From: Corydoras sp. C115
Taxonomy: Eukaryota; Chordata; Actinopteri; Siluriformes; Callichthyidae
Length of the DNA stretch: 64,000 nucleotides
NCBI GenBank assembly: GCA_019802505.1
Contig: JAFMOC010000087.1
Location: 1,441,001 to 1,505,000, forward strand
Direction: 5' to 3'
Shown here: positions 37,881-50,901 of the stretch, piece by piece
Numbering within the stretch: position 1 is the stretch's first letter
Layout of the letters: each line of letters opens with the position of its first letter
The notes under the pieces: generated by a model
Database searches by the model: none
Told to the model about the DNA's origin: nothing
The model's input: only the letters and a program-made list of their open reading frames with translations
Made by a program: the position numbers and the translations under genes

Positions 37881-38328
37881 GCTCCGTAACACGAGGCAGC
37901 CGCCGGCCGGACGGACTCGGCGTGGCAGCAGAAGCGTCAGTCTCGGGTGAACGTTCGGTTTAAAGCTGAGCTCGTAACTCTGACGCTTTCTGATCGAAAC
38001 ACTTTAAACAAACGCAGAATCCTGACGCGGGTTTCAAAACGAACTCAAAAGAAACTCGACTGCGTCACGTGTTCCATGCAATTAAAAGTAAACTTAATGA
38101 AAACTCCAGCTGTATCGCCGACATGCATTGAATACAACAGCGGGCTTCCTGAGGACCCGCGCTCTGAGCACACAGCGACCTCTGCTGGAAACGCAGGGCA
38201 ATCATTTACTTCATCAGTGAAAAATCCAGATAAATGACCCAGTCACAAAACATTTCTAATACGCTGTTTAATTTCTGTTCTTTACACCTTTAATTTGTTC
38301 AATTGTCACCTTTTATTTTTAGCTTGCA

Positions 38329-38332
<4 letters not shown>
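37881..38332. other. Spacer upstream of the IRS promoter tract, nothing recognised
   Basis: Unique-looking, moderately GC-rich at its start. The spacer 39413-40463 between agfg2 and IRS is likewise featureless. Confidence 0.4.

Positions 38333-38412
<80 letters not shown>
38333..38412. repeat. (AT)n microsatellite
   Basis: About 39 units, then a short ATT stretch and a SINE. Confidence 0.95.
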
Positions 38413-38417
<5 letters not shown>

Positions 38418-38428
38418 TTATTATATAT

Positions 38429-38745
38429 AGGGCGGCATGGTAGCTTAGTGGTTAGTACGTTCGCCTCTCAGCACTAGGGATTCCTGGTTCGAATCCCCAT
38501 CTGGGTGGAGTTTCCATATTCTCCCCGTGTCCCCGTGGGTTTCCTCCGGGTTCTCCGGTTTCCTCCCACAGTCCAAAAAAAAACATGGATCAAGTCAAAT
38601 GAGTTCTCCAAATTGCCCCATGTAGAGTGTGTTTGTGTGCGTGTGTGTGCCCAGCGATAGATTGGCGCCCTGTCCTGTCCAGCGATAGATTGGCACCCTG
38701 TCCGAAACGTTCTCCCCTGGATGGGCATGGGGAACCCGCCGGGAA
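38429..38745 (+). mobile_element. DANA-like SINE with small internal duplication
   Basis: The CCAGCGATAGATTGGCRCCC block occurs twice in a row near 38651 and 38680. Confidence 0.85.
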
Positions 38746-38897
38746 CTGCTGTTGTAACAATTTTTCCCCAATCTTTTTTTTATTGGAACAAAATTTCCTC
38801 TTGTGGGATAGTAAAAGACAGTTTTATATTTCCCCTTTAGATATGAATTAGATTTTATGAGTACAGTGATGTGAAAAGAAGGTGCACATAATACAGA

Positions 38898-39205
38898 CGG
38901 CTTAATCTTCTGCTTAATCCTCTACTTGGGTAACAGGTGGTTTCCCATATGCATCAATGGGAGAAAGTTTTGGTGCTGGGCAGATACACGATGTCAATTC
39001 ATCCCTGGGCACATACTCACACACACTATATAGAAGCAATTTAGAGCACCTTATTCACCTTGAACCCACAGACATAAGGAGAACATGGAAACTCCACCCA
39101 AATCGGGGATCGTACCTGGATCTCCGGCATTCAGAGGTGGCTGTGCTACCCACTACACCACTATGGCATAGTTGTTAGCACGTCGACCTCTCAGCACTGG
39201 AAATA
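38898..39205 (-). mobile_element. DANA-like SINE plus adjoining head fragment
   Basis: Diverged minus copy to about 39168, followed by a plus-strand head fragment at 39165-39205. Confidence 0.65.
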
Positions 39206-39206
39206 C

Positions 39207-39412
39207 ACTATATGGACAAAAATATTAGGACAACTTTACAACACAGCTTATGGAAATTTTATGCCACCTCATTTACATCAAACACAACACCATGCCTTTT
39301 TAGACTTTGCTTACCACAGTCCAAAATGTAGATCTGGGGCTTGATTTTCTGAACCAAATAAATTCAGTGATCATGGTGTGGTCATTACTTTTGCTCATAT
39401 AATATATATACC
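39207..39412. mobile_element. Probable Tc1-derived MITE
   Basis: The left end CACTATATGGACAAAAATAT and right end TTACTTTTGCTCATATAAT are imperfect inverted repeats of a type common in fish Tc1 derivatives. No coding content. Confidence 0.45.
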
Positions 39413-40463
39413 ATATCCATATACACAGTGTAGACATGGCAGAAACAGATGTGTCTGTCTTCTTTTATACATTTTAATGAGATAAGAGAGAAGTAATCAG
39501 TGGATACATCTGTGCAGCTATATAATCAATCAGATTCACCCCAAAGTTGAGAGTAATGCCTTTTTTAATGTCCATTTTTAAAGCCCTAAGGAAGTGCAAA
39601 TACATTCATGATGCAGGAGCGATAAATCTGTTCACAGATTAAAAATATAAATGCAAATACTATTTTAAAAATAGATAATATTGCATGAAATCCTGAAGCA
39701 GCAAATCCAAACTGAGGCTTGATTTCCAATAAGTGAGATGATATACAGACTGATATACACGTTGACGCAAACAAATACGAGATGTAAATATGATCAGCTT
39801 TTTGATACAAAGACAGTGTAAAAAAAACTAGATAAAAAAAAAAAAAGCCTGACGATATTTGGTCCATAAACATGAATAACACTTATGAAAATCACCAGAA
39901 CTGCAGGACATTCAACAGCTTCTCGCTCACAAAGCGCATGCAGGCGGATTCGGAACTGTCTGAATGGAGTTGAAAGTATTCTTTTCCAAATAAATATAAA
40001 GATTCAACACGTACGTACAAACACACGAGAAAGCCGCTTTTCACCTAATAACATGCATTTAAAGAGGCTGCCAACCAGACCTGAAGATAAATGCACTTAT
40101 CCAGATTTCAGAAGGCTCCGTCCCCCCGTCTTCTAACCCAGGCACGTGCACAGATAGGCCCCAGTGTTACTCAAGCACCTGCCCTTTTGCCCTGGATGAG
40201 AAAAGTGCCCTCTCTGCTGGGGCCTGATCTTTATCTTCATTAAAATTAAAAAATGACCCTCTGTCATCAAGTCCCACAGAAGTGTTTTGAGATCTGGCAC
40301 TGATTTGAGTTCTTGTAAGAAATCTGCCCTCGTTTGATCTCCAGCGCCACAAGCTCCCACCTTGCCCCTCCCTCCTCCTCCTCCTCCTCAGGTAAGCACC
40401 CATGCAGTCAAACCGCTTCTCTTTGGACCCGCATTATTTAAGTTATTTAATTAGACATGTATT

Positions 40464-40672
40464 AATCCATCCATCATCTTCCGTTTAATCCTATATTACG
40501 GTCATGGGAGGGGGGGGGTTCCCTATGCCCATCCAGAGAACCTTTTGGGCACTGGGCACCCAGGACACACACTATATAGGAGCAATTTAGACCAGCCAAT
40601 TCACCTTAAATCATGTTTTTAAACTGTGGGAGGAATCCAGAGAACCCGGAGAGACCCACACTGACACAGGTT
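40464..40672 (-). mobile_element. DANA-like SINE, truncated
   Basis: Tail ATCCATCCATC, body with deletions, head absent. Confidence 0.7.
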
Positions 40673-40699
40673 TATAGGATGAACTTACTTCTTGTCATT

Positions 40700-40990
40700 T
40701 TCTTCAGCTTAATCTTATACTAGGGTCATGTAGGGAGGGTTCCCCATGCCCACCCAGTGAAGAATGTTCAGGCGTTGGGCAGACACACCCAGGACAGGGT
40801 GCCAATTTATTGCTGGGCACACTCACTCACATTAATAGGGGCAATCCATGTTTTTGGACTGTGGGAGGAAACTGGAGAACCTGCAGAAAACTCACATGGA
40901 CACAGGGAGAACATGAAAACTCCACCCAGATTGGGATTCGAACCTGGATGCCCAGCGCTGAGGCGAATGTGCTAACCACTAATCCACCTG
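40700..40990 (-). mobile_element. DANA-like SINE, diverged
   Basis: B box GGATTCGAACC region and head remnant AATCCACC are present. Confidence 0.75.
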
Positions 40991-41066
40991 TATTGATCGT
41001 GAACCAAAATAAAAATATAAGTTAAACAGCCTGTTTTTTCTTTTATGAATAATTGGTTGACTTTTC

Positions 41067-41249
41067 CAATTGAATTCTCCAAATTGCCCCATATAGAGTG
41101 TGTCTGTGTGAGTGAGTGTGTGCCCAGCGATGGATTGGCGTCCTGTCCTGGGTCTATCTGCCCAGCGCCTGAGACGTTCTCCCCTGGATGGGCATGGGGA
41201 ACCCCACCGCGACCCTAATAGAGGATAAAGCGGGAGATAATGAATGAAT
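41067..41249 (+). mobile_element. 5'-truncated DANA-like SINE with target duplication
   Basis: Begins in the body at AATTGAATTCTCC and ends in the AATG tail; GGTTGACTTTTC flanks it at 41055-41066 and 41250-41261. Confidence 0.88.
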
Positions 41250-41261
41250 GGTTGACTTTTC

Positions 41262-41632
41262 GGGCGGCAATATAAAGTGGCTTAGTGGTTAGCATGTTCT
41301 CCTCTCAGCACTAGAGATTCCCAGTTGGAATCCTCATCTGGGTGGAGTTTCCATGTTCTTCCCCGTGTCCGCGTGGGTTTCCTCCGGGTTGTCCGGTTTC
41401 CTCCCACAGTCCAAAAACATGGATCAAAGTCAATTGAGTTCTCCAAATTGGCCCATATACAGTGTGTATGTGTGAGTGTGTACCCAGTGATAGATTGGCG
41501 CCCTGTCCTGGATGTATCTTCCCAGCGCCCGAAACGTTCTCCCCTGGATTGGCATGGGGAACCCCCCCTTCTCCCCCGCGACCCTAATAGAGGATAAAGT
41601 GGAAGATTTCGGATGGATGGATGGATGGATTT
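41262..41632 (+). mobile_element. DANA-like SINE
   Basis: Starts right after the target duplication of the previous copy; the tail is GGATGGATGGATGGAT. Confidence 0.87.
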
Positions 41633-41668
41633 CCGGCGGTGCACGTGCCTGCTGCTCTCACCTCCTTC

Positions 41669-41674
41669 TTTATT
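41669..41674 (-). terminator. Candidate poly(A) signal for agfg2
   Basis: AATAAA on the minus strand about 450 bases past the stop codon. It is the first canonical hexamer noticed there; transcript evidence is lacking. Confidence 0.35.
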
Positions 41675-42024
41675 GTTCAATAAGCTCATGATACTTGTTC
41701 AGGGGAGGATCGGGAAAAATTTTAAGCGGGAGAGGTATGAGGTCGAAATGAAGCGGTGGGCATCTTCTCGTCAGTTTTTCTACATTGACTAATATGACAG
41801 AGACATCGGATGCATGGCACGAACTCACTCATAGAGACGGTGGCATACAGACAGAAGTAGACACACAGTTAGACACACAGACTCTATGCTTTAGCAAAGC
41901 TTCGATGCACAGGGACGTGGGCTGGTGGTTCCCGTCCTCATCTGAAGAAGGTCCCTTAATGTGACTGCATGGTACATGATTTCTGCCTCTGTCTTTCTCT
42001 GTATCTCAGTCTCTCTCTCATACA

Positions 42025-42300
42025 CACACACACTCACACACACACACACACACATCTATGTTTCCCCTAATTCACCCTCTCCTCTGCCTATTTTTTTTTT
42101 TGGCTGAGGGGCACCGGGATCAGATGAAAGGGTTCAGTGACGCTCCTCTGGTGGGGTAAACCGTCCCCTGGGAGAACAAATGGAGAGAGCGGCGTAAGAG
42201 TACTTAGATAAGTATGCGAAACTTTCACACACACACACACACACATGCACTTATTGACTCTTACACACTCTCTCACACACACACATACTCACACACACAT
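42025..42300. repeat. CA-rich stretches around agfg2 exon 13
   Basis: CA repeats at 42025-42055 and 42229-42300 bracket the last exon. Confidence 0.8.
42120..42167 (-). CDS. agfg2: agfg2 exon 13: C-terminal NPF and stop
   Basis: Acceptor TCTCCCAG, phase 0. Encodes GTVYPTRGASLNPFI and TGA. AGFG proteins end in NPFL, so this is a convincing natural C-terminus. Confidence 0.9.
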   Translation of the reverse strand, partial: GTVYPTRGASLNPFI

Positions 42301-43818
42301 TATTTTATGGTGTTTAAATCAATAAACATACATAATAGAAGATTACATTCTAGATCATTCTAGATCTAATAGAAGATCTAATAGAAGATAGGATCTTTAA
42401 AAAAGATAGGGAGTTGTAGCTCAGTGGTTAGGGCATTGGGTTATCAATCTGAAGGTTGGCGGTTCAAATCCTAGGTCCACTGAAGTTACCAGTGTGGTAA
42501 CTTGTTCTTGAGCAAGACCTTTAACCCTCATTGCTCCAGGGATGTTGTGATTAACCCTGTGCTCACCTTGTAAGTCGCTTTGGATAAAAGTCCAATAAAT
42601 GACCAAATGCAAAGAAGATAACGTCACACATCCATCCATCCATCCATACATTAAGTTAACAGCTGCAACAGAGAGGCCCACTCACGGTGAACGGGTTGAC
42701 AGACATCTGTCGCTGGACTTTGGTGGACGACTCCGGGGCGGGGAAAGATGCACAACCTGCCGTGGATCACATTACAGGTCAGATCGAATGTCCCTCATAA
42801 CACTGCCGTCTCTATTTAATGCTTGTTGAAACGATATTACAGGGTTATTTATTGGACACCTTATAGTGTTCATGAAAGAGCATTCACACATGAAGCCTGA
42901 CCAGCACAGACCCTTAGAACCAGGTTCTCTCTTCAGCTGCTTCGTACAACAACATAGGGTTTCGGAAACCTGGTTCAAGTGCCTACTTTAGAGCTTTTCC
43001 TGCTTTAAAGACACTCTCATTACACTGACAACAGGCTGTAAACAAGCTGACTAGAGCCGGACCTCGGTTTACGATTAATAGCTTTATGATTTATGACTTT
43101 ACGATGGGAGTCTTATAACACATAATCATGCACACTCAGCAGAAATTCACTTTTTAAATACTGAATTAGTTTTTTCGAAGTAAAAGGTACAGAGTGGATA
43201 GTTTACTGCAGATGCGGTTCGATTCGCAGTCCCCTGAAGTGCCCTTGGGCAAGGCACCCAACCCCAATTGTCCATCTATTTCTCTACATACTTTGTTAGT
43301 CCCCTTTACTCTGTTCTCTGATGATCAGGACCTCCACAGAGCAGGTATTATGAAGGTGGTGGAAGATGGTACGAGTGGATCAGACACCTGTATGTTCTGA
43401 TTGCTGTGCTGTTCTTCTCCAGCAGCACTGCTGTGTCTGATCCACTCATACCAGCACCACCATATCACTATAATACCTCCGCTGTGGGCTCTTGATCATC
43501 AGAGAACATACTAAAGGAGACTAGAAAAGTATGTAGAGATCCAGATGGACTACAGAATGTAAAAGTCTATATATAATCAGTGGAACTGAAAACAATGTGA
43601 GAAGATGTACCTGATTAAATGGTTGGGACTATAACATAATCTTTACATTAAGCATTAAATATATCCAAATATAAATATAGGGCGGCAGGGTGGCTTAGTG
43701 GTTGGCGTGTTCTCCTCTCAGCACTAGGGATTCCCGGTTCGAATCCCCATCTGGGATTGGATGTATGGATGTGTCATGGATATATCTTTTGATAAATGGT
43801 TTGGGATTAGCTGCAAGG

Positions 43819-43852
<34 letters not shown>

Positions 43853-46800
43853 GGGTGGCTTAGTTGTTGGCACGTTCTCCTCTCAGCACTAGGGATTCCC
43901 AGTTCGAATGTAGTTTCCATGTTCTCCCCGTGTCCGCGTGGGTTTCCTCCGGGTTCTCTGGTTTCCTCCCACAGTTCAAAAACATAGATCAATTCAATTG
44001 AGTTCTCCAAATTGCCCCATATAGAGTGTGTATGTGTCTGTGTGTGTGAGTGTGTGCATCCGAGGCGTTCTCCCCTGGATGGGCATGGGGAACCCCCCCC
44101 CCCACGACCCTAATATAGAACAAAGCGGAAGATAATGGATGGATGGGAATATAAATATATGAACATTTAACACATCTACGCACTGGATTGGCAGACAGCT
44201 CTCATATTTAGTTCATTGTTTGAAAGTAAAAGCTCACCATTCGTCTCCTGATTATTGGTTGGTTCATGAGGAAAAGCGCTCTGTGAAGTGGAAGCAGGAA
44301 AGGAGGCCGAGTGAGGGAAGCCAGCTGCGGGAGAGGGTGATACAAGTGTACTGCAGTCATCTGCCAAAGACAAGGAGAGCAGTGGGTTACACACATAATG
44401 AAGAATTTACAAAGTACTGCATGAACCATGTAGGTTTGATTCTGGCTGATTCCTCTGGTTTTCTATTACATCGCTTTTCTGTTCCTCGGAATATAAATTG
44501 TTATTTTTAAAATACCTCCAAGAAAAATCCTCTTATTATGTAACTATGTTTATGCAGATTATACAGCGAGTCAGTTCCTTCTGAGGATTCATCACTGGCT
44601 CCACATGTTTATTATAAGCAATGGCTGCATCGTTGCTTTTCTATGAAACGGGTAGTTAAATCTGGTCTAACGGGGTATTAAAACCGGCCCTCAAATCGGA
44701 TTGGCTGAGCCGTTTGTCCAGCCGTGACATTACTGACAATAACGCACAGCTTCCCATTCGTATCAATGTGTGATTTATCCATCTATTATCTTCTGCTTAA
44801 TGCTCTAATGCATTTAATAAAAGCAAAATTGTGCATGACCTGATCTTCCGTGGCGTGATTTAGTCAGGTTTTCAAAGTACGTCGATTAGCGTTGATAGCT
44901 GAGTAAAAGAATACCAGTTTCTTAATCAAGCAATCAAAAACGGTTATATTAATCTGTATTTTATGATTTAATATAATGTATTTTATATACAATAAGAATA
45001 TGATATGAATGTGTAGTGCTCAGAGGTGTGTTTTAATGGCACAGCTGGACAAAGGGCTCAGCCAATTAGATTCAAGGACAGGATCTACCTGTTTTATAAA
45101 TTATTTCATATCATGTATCATAAATGGAAATACAGATTAATATAAATTAAATATTAATATTTAATATATTATATAAAGTAATATAAATATTAGCATTCAC
45201 TCATTCATTCATCCATTATCTTCTGCTTTATCCTCTATTAGGGTCGCCGGGGGGGGTTCCCCATGCCCATCCAGGGGAGAACGTCTCGGGCGCTGGGCAG
45301 ATACACCCAGGACAGGGTGCCAATCTATCGTTGGGCACACACTCACTCACACACACACTCTATATGGGGCAATTTGGAGAACTCAATTGACTTCATCCAT
45401 GTTTTTGGACTGTGGGAGGAAACCGGAGAACCCGGAGGAAACCCACGTGGACATGGGGAGAACATGGAAACTCCACCCAGATGGGGATTCGAACCGGGAG
45501 AGGAGAACGTGCTAACCACTAAGCCACCGGACATGCACGGTTGCCCCATTGATATACATTAGTTGTGAGGTTGCTGGATTTTCATCTCATCTCATTATCT
45601 TGCAGGTTGCATGGGGGTGTGTGTGTGGGGGGGGGGTTCCTGGGTAGGTTTCCAAAACCCATTCAGGGGAGAACATTTCGGGCGCTGGGCAGATACACCC
45701 AGGACAGGGCGCCAATCCACTGGACACACACTCACTCACACAGACACACACTATATGGGGCAATTTGGAGAACTCAATCGACTTGATCCCTGTTTTTTTG
45801 GACTGTGGGAGGAAACCGGAGAACCCAGAGGAAACCCACACGGACACGGGGAGGACATGGAAACTCCACCCAGATGGGGATTCGAACCGGGAGAGGAGAA
45901 CGTGCTAACCACTAAGCTACCGGACATGCACGGTTGCCCCATTGATATACATTAGTTGTGAGGGGGTTCCTGGGTAGGTTTCCAATACCCATCCAGGGAA
46001 GAACATTTCAGGTGCTGGGCAGATACACCCAGCACAGGACATCAGTCTATCACTGGGCACACACTCACTCACACAGACACACACACTATATAGGGGCAAT
46101 TTGAAGCAGCCCCGATTTACCTTAAGTAGATGTTTTTGGAGAAAACCCGGGGAGAACATGGAACCACTATGCCACCGTGTCACTTACTGGTATAACAGAA
46201 AGGAGACAGTGTAACCGGAGAACCCGAACAGTGTAACCGGAGACAGTGTAACCGGAGAACCCGGAGGAAACCCACGTGGACACGGGGAGAACATGGAAAC
46301 TCTACCCAGATGGGGATTCGAACCGGGAATCCTTAGTGCTAAGCACTAAGCCACCGTGCCACTAGCATTAAATTGTGTTCTGTAATATGGACACTACATG
46401 GCGGTTTTTGATTGGTAGAGAAATCCTGGTTTTCAGGAATCAACATCCACTTTAAAAACCCGACTAGATTACGTAGCGGAATTTTCATTAACTTATTTGT
46501 TTAAAATAAGTGCATTTATGATTCAAAACGTGTTTTTTATTGTGTTGTTTTTGTATCAGTTTTATAAATGTAATAAGGTGTGGGGCATTGTGTATTATTG
46601 TGAATAAATCACGGGAAAGAGGTGTAACTGTACTCTGCTTCGTGCCTAATAACACCCTTTCCCGTGATTTATTCACAATAATCCACAACCTCAAATAATT
46701 CATTGCTTAAAAAATTTCACAATTAGTTCTGTAAAGAAGTTTATAGGCCTGCGTTTCTGAAAGAGGATGCCATTCCCATGGAAAATAGCCCTGTCATCAA

Positions 46801-48021
46801 GCACAACAGCTGCCATAATTTATCACTCAGCATTTTTCTGACCACTGGCCTGGCGACAGCTACGGCACCTCTGCAGCACGGGGTTTTTATACAACATGCT
46901 TGTCTATGCAGGCACGCAGACCATGGAACGCCTCTATGCTTGAGTTCATATATCACGTTTCATAACTGAAGCGGCTCGGTTCATGTTAAATAGCCACAGC
47001 AGAACCAGGAGCCATGTCTACAGGGAGAGCTTTTTAAAATCACACGCTTCATATTCAGGCTGACCAAACCAACAGCATAACCACTCGATGAGCTATTTCC
47101 CAATTTAAGGTTTGCTACGTTGGCCTTTATTGCCTGTTCTGCGTTTGGGACAATTATTTTCTGCAGATTACATTCCCTAAATAAAAGTAAAAACACATTT
47201 CTGACATTTGATTTACTTTATGTGGAGCCAATATTTTCTCATGGTCATTATGTCATGACCCACTTTTATAGAATACGAACCGAACACATTTTTTGAGAAA
47301 AGAAACACATTTGAACATACAGTATATATTTGTGTGAATTTAAGAGTAGCTTTTGAAGAAATTAAGAAACGCGACCTCAATGTATGAAAATCCGCATTTC
47401 AAATACTCGGGGTTATATTTGCATTTAGACATTATGCCTCCCAACATCATCACAGATTTAAAGAGGAGGGTAACAAACAAATCTGATGCAATCAAGAAAA
47501 TAGAAGAGTACAAAATCAGCTGAGCATGAATATTTTTCATAAATATTATTCATTCATTCATTATCTTCCGCTTTATCTTCTATCAGGGTCGCGGGGGGGT
47601 TCCCCTTGCCCATCCAGGGGAGAACGTTTCGGGCGCTGGGCAGATACACTCAGGACAGGGTGCCAATCTATTTCTGGGTACACACTCACTCACACAGACA
47701 CACTCTATATGGGGCAATTTAGAGAACTCAATAGACTTGATCCATGTTTTTAGACTGTGGGAGGAAACCGGAGAACCCGGAGGAAACCCACGTGGACTCG
47801 GGGAGAACATGGAAACTCCACCCAGATGGGGATTCGAACCGGGAATCCCTAGCGCTGAGAGGCGAACGTGCTAACCACTAAGCCACCGTGACGCCCATAA
47901 ATATTATATTCTATTAAAATATTATATAAATATTAATATCAATATATAATATATTAATTATAATATGATTTCTTTCCAAGCTGTTCGATTTGAGAATTGC
48001 TGATGTAGAGGGCATTGAGGA

Positions 48022-48052
<31 letters not shown>

Positions 48053-49771
48053 TTAAAAGTCTCACCTGTGGCTGCACTGTTAAATGGATTACTAGGAGAC
48101 AGGGCGGGCTGGGAACTACCGGCTGTAGAACAAAACGGATTCGGGAAATCTAAAGAGAGAAAAATAGATTTATAAATCGAAATCTTGAAACAAAAATCAA
48201 AATAACTCCAAACACTGAACTGAATCTACAGTCATTTCAAACGTGGGAGGCAAGGTGACTTAGTGGTTAATACATTCAGCTCTCAGCGCTGGGGATCCGG
48301 GTTCTCCGGTTTCCTCCCACAGTCTGAAAACATGGATTCAGGGAGATTTGGCTGCTATAAATTGTCCTTATCTAAATTGCCCCTATAGTGTGTGTATGTG
48401 TGTGTGTGTGTGTGTGTGTGAAAGTCCCTTATGACTTATTAAAGGTGCAGCAATTCAACTGACAGGTCAATGTGGTGCTAAATACAAATCACTAGAGTCT
48501 ACTGTTCACTCTGAATTAGGGATCTCCAGACTTGTGTTAGATTGTACCTCAGGGGAAGGTCTCTTATGGTTCCACACAGAGATGACGTGTCCAAATCTTA
48601 TCAAGTAAACACTGGTGTGCCTCTAGGCTCAATGCTTGGCCCCTTCCTTTTTCTCACTACACATGACCTCATTGGACACGGTCATTCAGGCCCAAAGGTT
48701 TTTATTATTATTCCTGTACCAACGACACCCAGCGACACAGTTCATAACATCACAATATCTACTCAGATATCTGAGCCACCTGCAGGGGGTGATATGGTCC
48801 TCGTTTGGGCAGTTTCTAATCATTCCACTCCGTGATGCCTTGACCGTACCACTGTCTCAATACACTCTCTAAATCTTTGATCACAGCTAAATAGTGAAAC
48901 GATCTCTGCAGGTCTGTTGGTAATGCAGACAGACCTAGAGCAGCATGTTTTAAAAACAATGGACGACATATGCATTCCACAAGAACTTGTTCTAATCTCT
49001 TCATCTGTGTTTTTCAGACAGACAGACAGGGAGGGAGGGAGGGAGGGGTGACATTTACGCAACTGGACTTGAGTGGCAAAAAGGTCAGGATTGATAATAC
49101 TGCACTTCAGCTGGTCGCTCTCTACTGAATGATTCAACCTGTTCTGCTTCAACACCTGAACGTCACTTCAAACACAAACATCTGCAAAATTATTAAATGT
49201 AATGTTAGAGCCCTGACTCGGAACCTCAACCTATAACCCTCTGATCACTCCAGCAATCCAAACCCAAATCCATTACAAATCACATGTTTGAATAAAAAAT
49301 ACAGAACAAAAAGGGTTAACATGAAATTAGAAGTCTAGGTCTCTGCTGCGTTTCTGTTTCGGGTTCTTATTACTCACTCGCAAATGTCTGAGGTGTAGAA
49401 GTGTTCTCTGGGACGCCTGGAGAGCTGAACGAAACGAACTGGATGTTAATTGTGCGTTTAAATACAAATAGATTTAGACACATTTTAATGATGTTATTCT
49501 TGGTCGTGAATATCAATCCAAGTTCAATACTTACTTTGCAGGTGTGGAGCTAGAAGAAAGCCTGTTGCCAAACAGCGTGCTGTATTGGGGAGGACCACTA
49601 GAGGGAGCTGTGGTGGCAGCTACAATGAAATAAGCAAGTATTTAGTTACACAGTCGCTCTGGCTTTTTGCTCGATAGAACCCTGCAGACTGTTCTGTAGG
49701 TCTTGTAATTTAATATTTAAATGACATAAATAACAATTTTTCCAAAAATCATCTCTGTAATGTTTTGGTGG

Positions 49772-49826
<55 letters not shown>

Positions 49827-50466
49827 AGAGCAGTACACGGCACCCGGGGAGCTTACTGTATTATGATATGTAATAAGTATAATGGGTGGTGAGGTCAACA
49901 CGGGTCAGTGGTATGTGAAGGGAACAGACTTGGATGGCAGTCAGTGGTGAGTCTTTACCTGTGGTGGTTGTGGTGTCATAAAAAGCCTTGTCAAGTTGAG
50001 ACACAGCAGCATACCTGTCCTGAGAGACAGGAGGTACACCTGCAGGGCTTAGGGAGGCAGGAGTAGAATTAAGACCCCCAAAATCCAGGCTTAGAGATTT
50101 CGGGACAGCCCTGAATGGAGCGCCACCCACTGTAGATATTGTGCGACCTGAATTAGACAAAGAGGGTTCGTCAGGAGAACAGTTCTCTATTTAATTCTGC
50201 TAGAGTATACACATTAAAAAAGTCTCAGTGTCAAGAAATACAAGCCATGCTCTTACAATGAGTTTTAACATGCTTTATACCTCGAAAGGTGTTCTGGATT
50301 AAACACTGCCATGCTGCTGGAGTTAAACACCTCAAATGTGTGGAATAACCACCAACAAGAATGTGCAGCCAGCATGCATTAAATTAAAGCATGACTAATA
50401 AGTTACTAATTAACTAATTAGATTATATAAACATTCATTCATTCATTCATTATCTTCCGCTTTGTA

Positions 50467-50497
<31 letters not shown>

Positions 50498-50822
50498 CCA
50501 TCCATCCATTATCTTCCGCTTTATCCTCTATTAGGGTCGCGGTGGGGTTCCCCATGCCCATCCTGGGGAGAACGTCTCGGGGGCTGGGCAGATAGACCCA
50601 GGACAGGGCGCCAATCCATCGCTGGGCACACACTCACTCACACAGACACACTCTATATGGGGCAATTTTGAGAATTCAATTGACTTGATCCATGTTTTTG
50701 GACTGTGGGAGGAAACCGGAGAACCCGGAGGAAACCCACGCGGACACGGGGAGAACATGGAAACTCCATTCGAATCGGGAATCCCTAGTGCTGAGAAGAG
50801 AACGTGCCAACCACTAAGCCAC

Positions 50823-50901
<79 letters not shown>

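Noticed and set aside
37131..37892. 253-residue Thr/His-repeat open frame on the minus strand
   Set aside because: It is the reading of the GT tract; periodic dinucleotides keep all frames open.
42411..42485. tRNA gene candidate
   Set aside because: A and B boxes are present but the acceptor arms do not pair and a SINE body follows; a second identical-type copy occurs at 56.5 kb.
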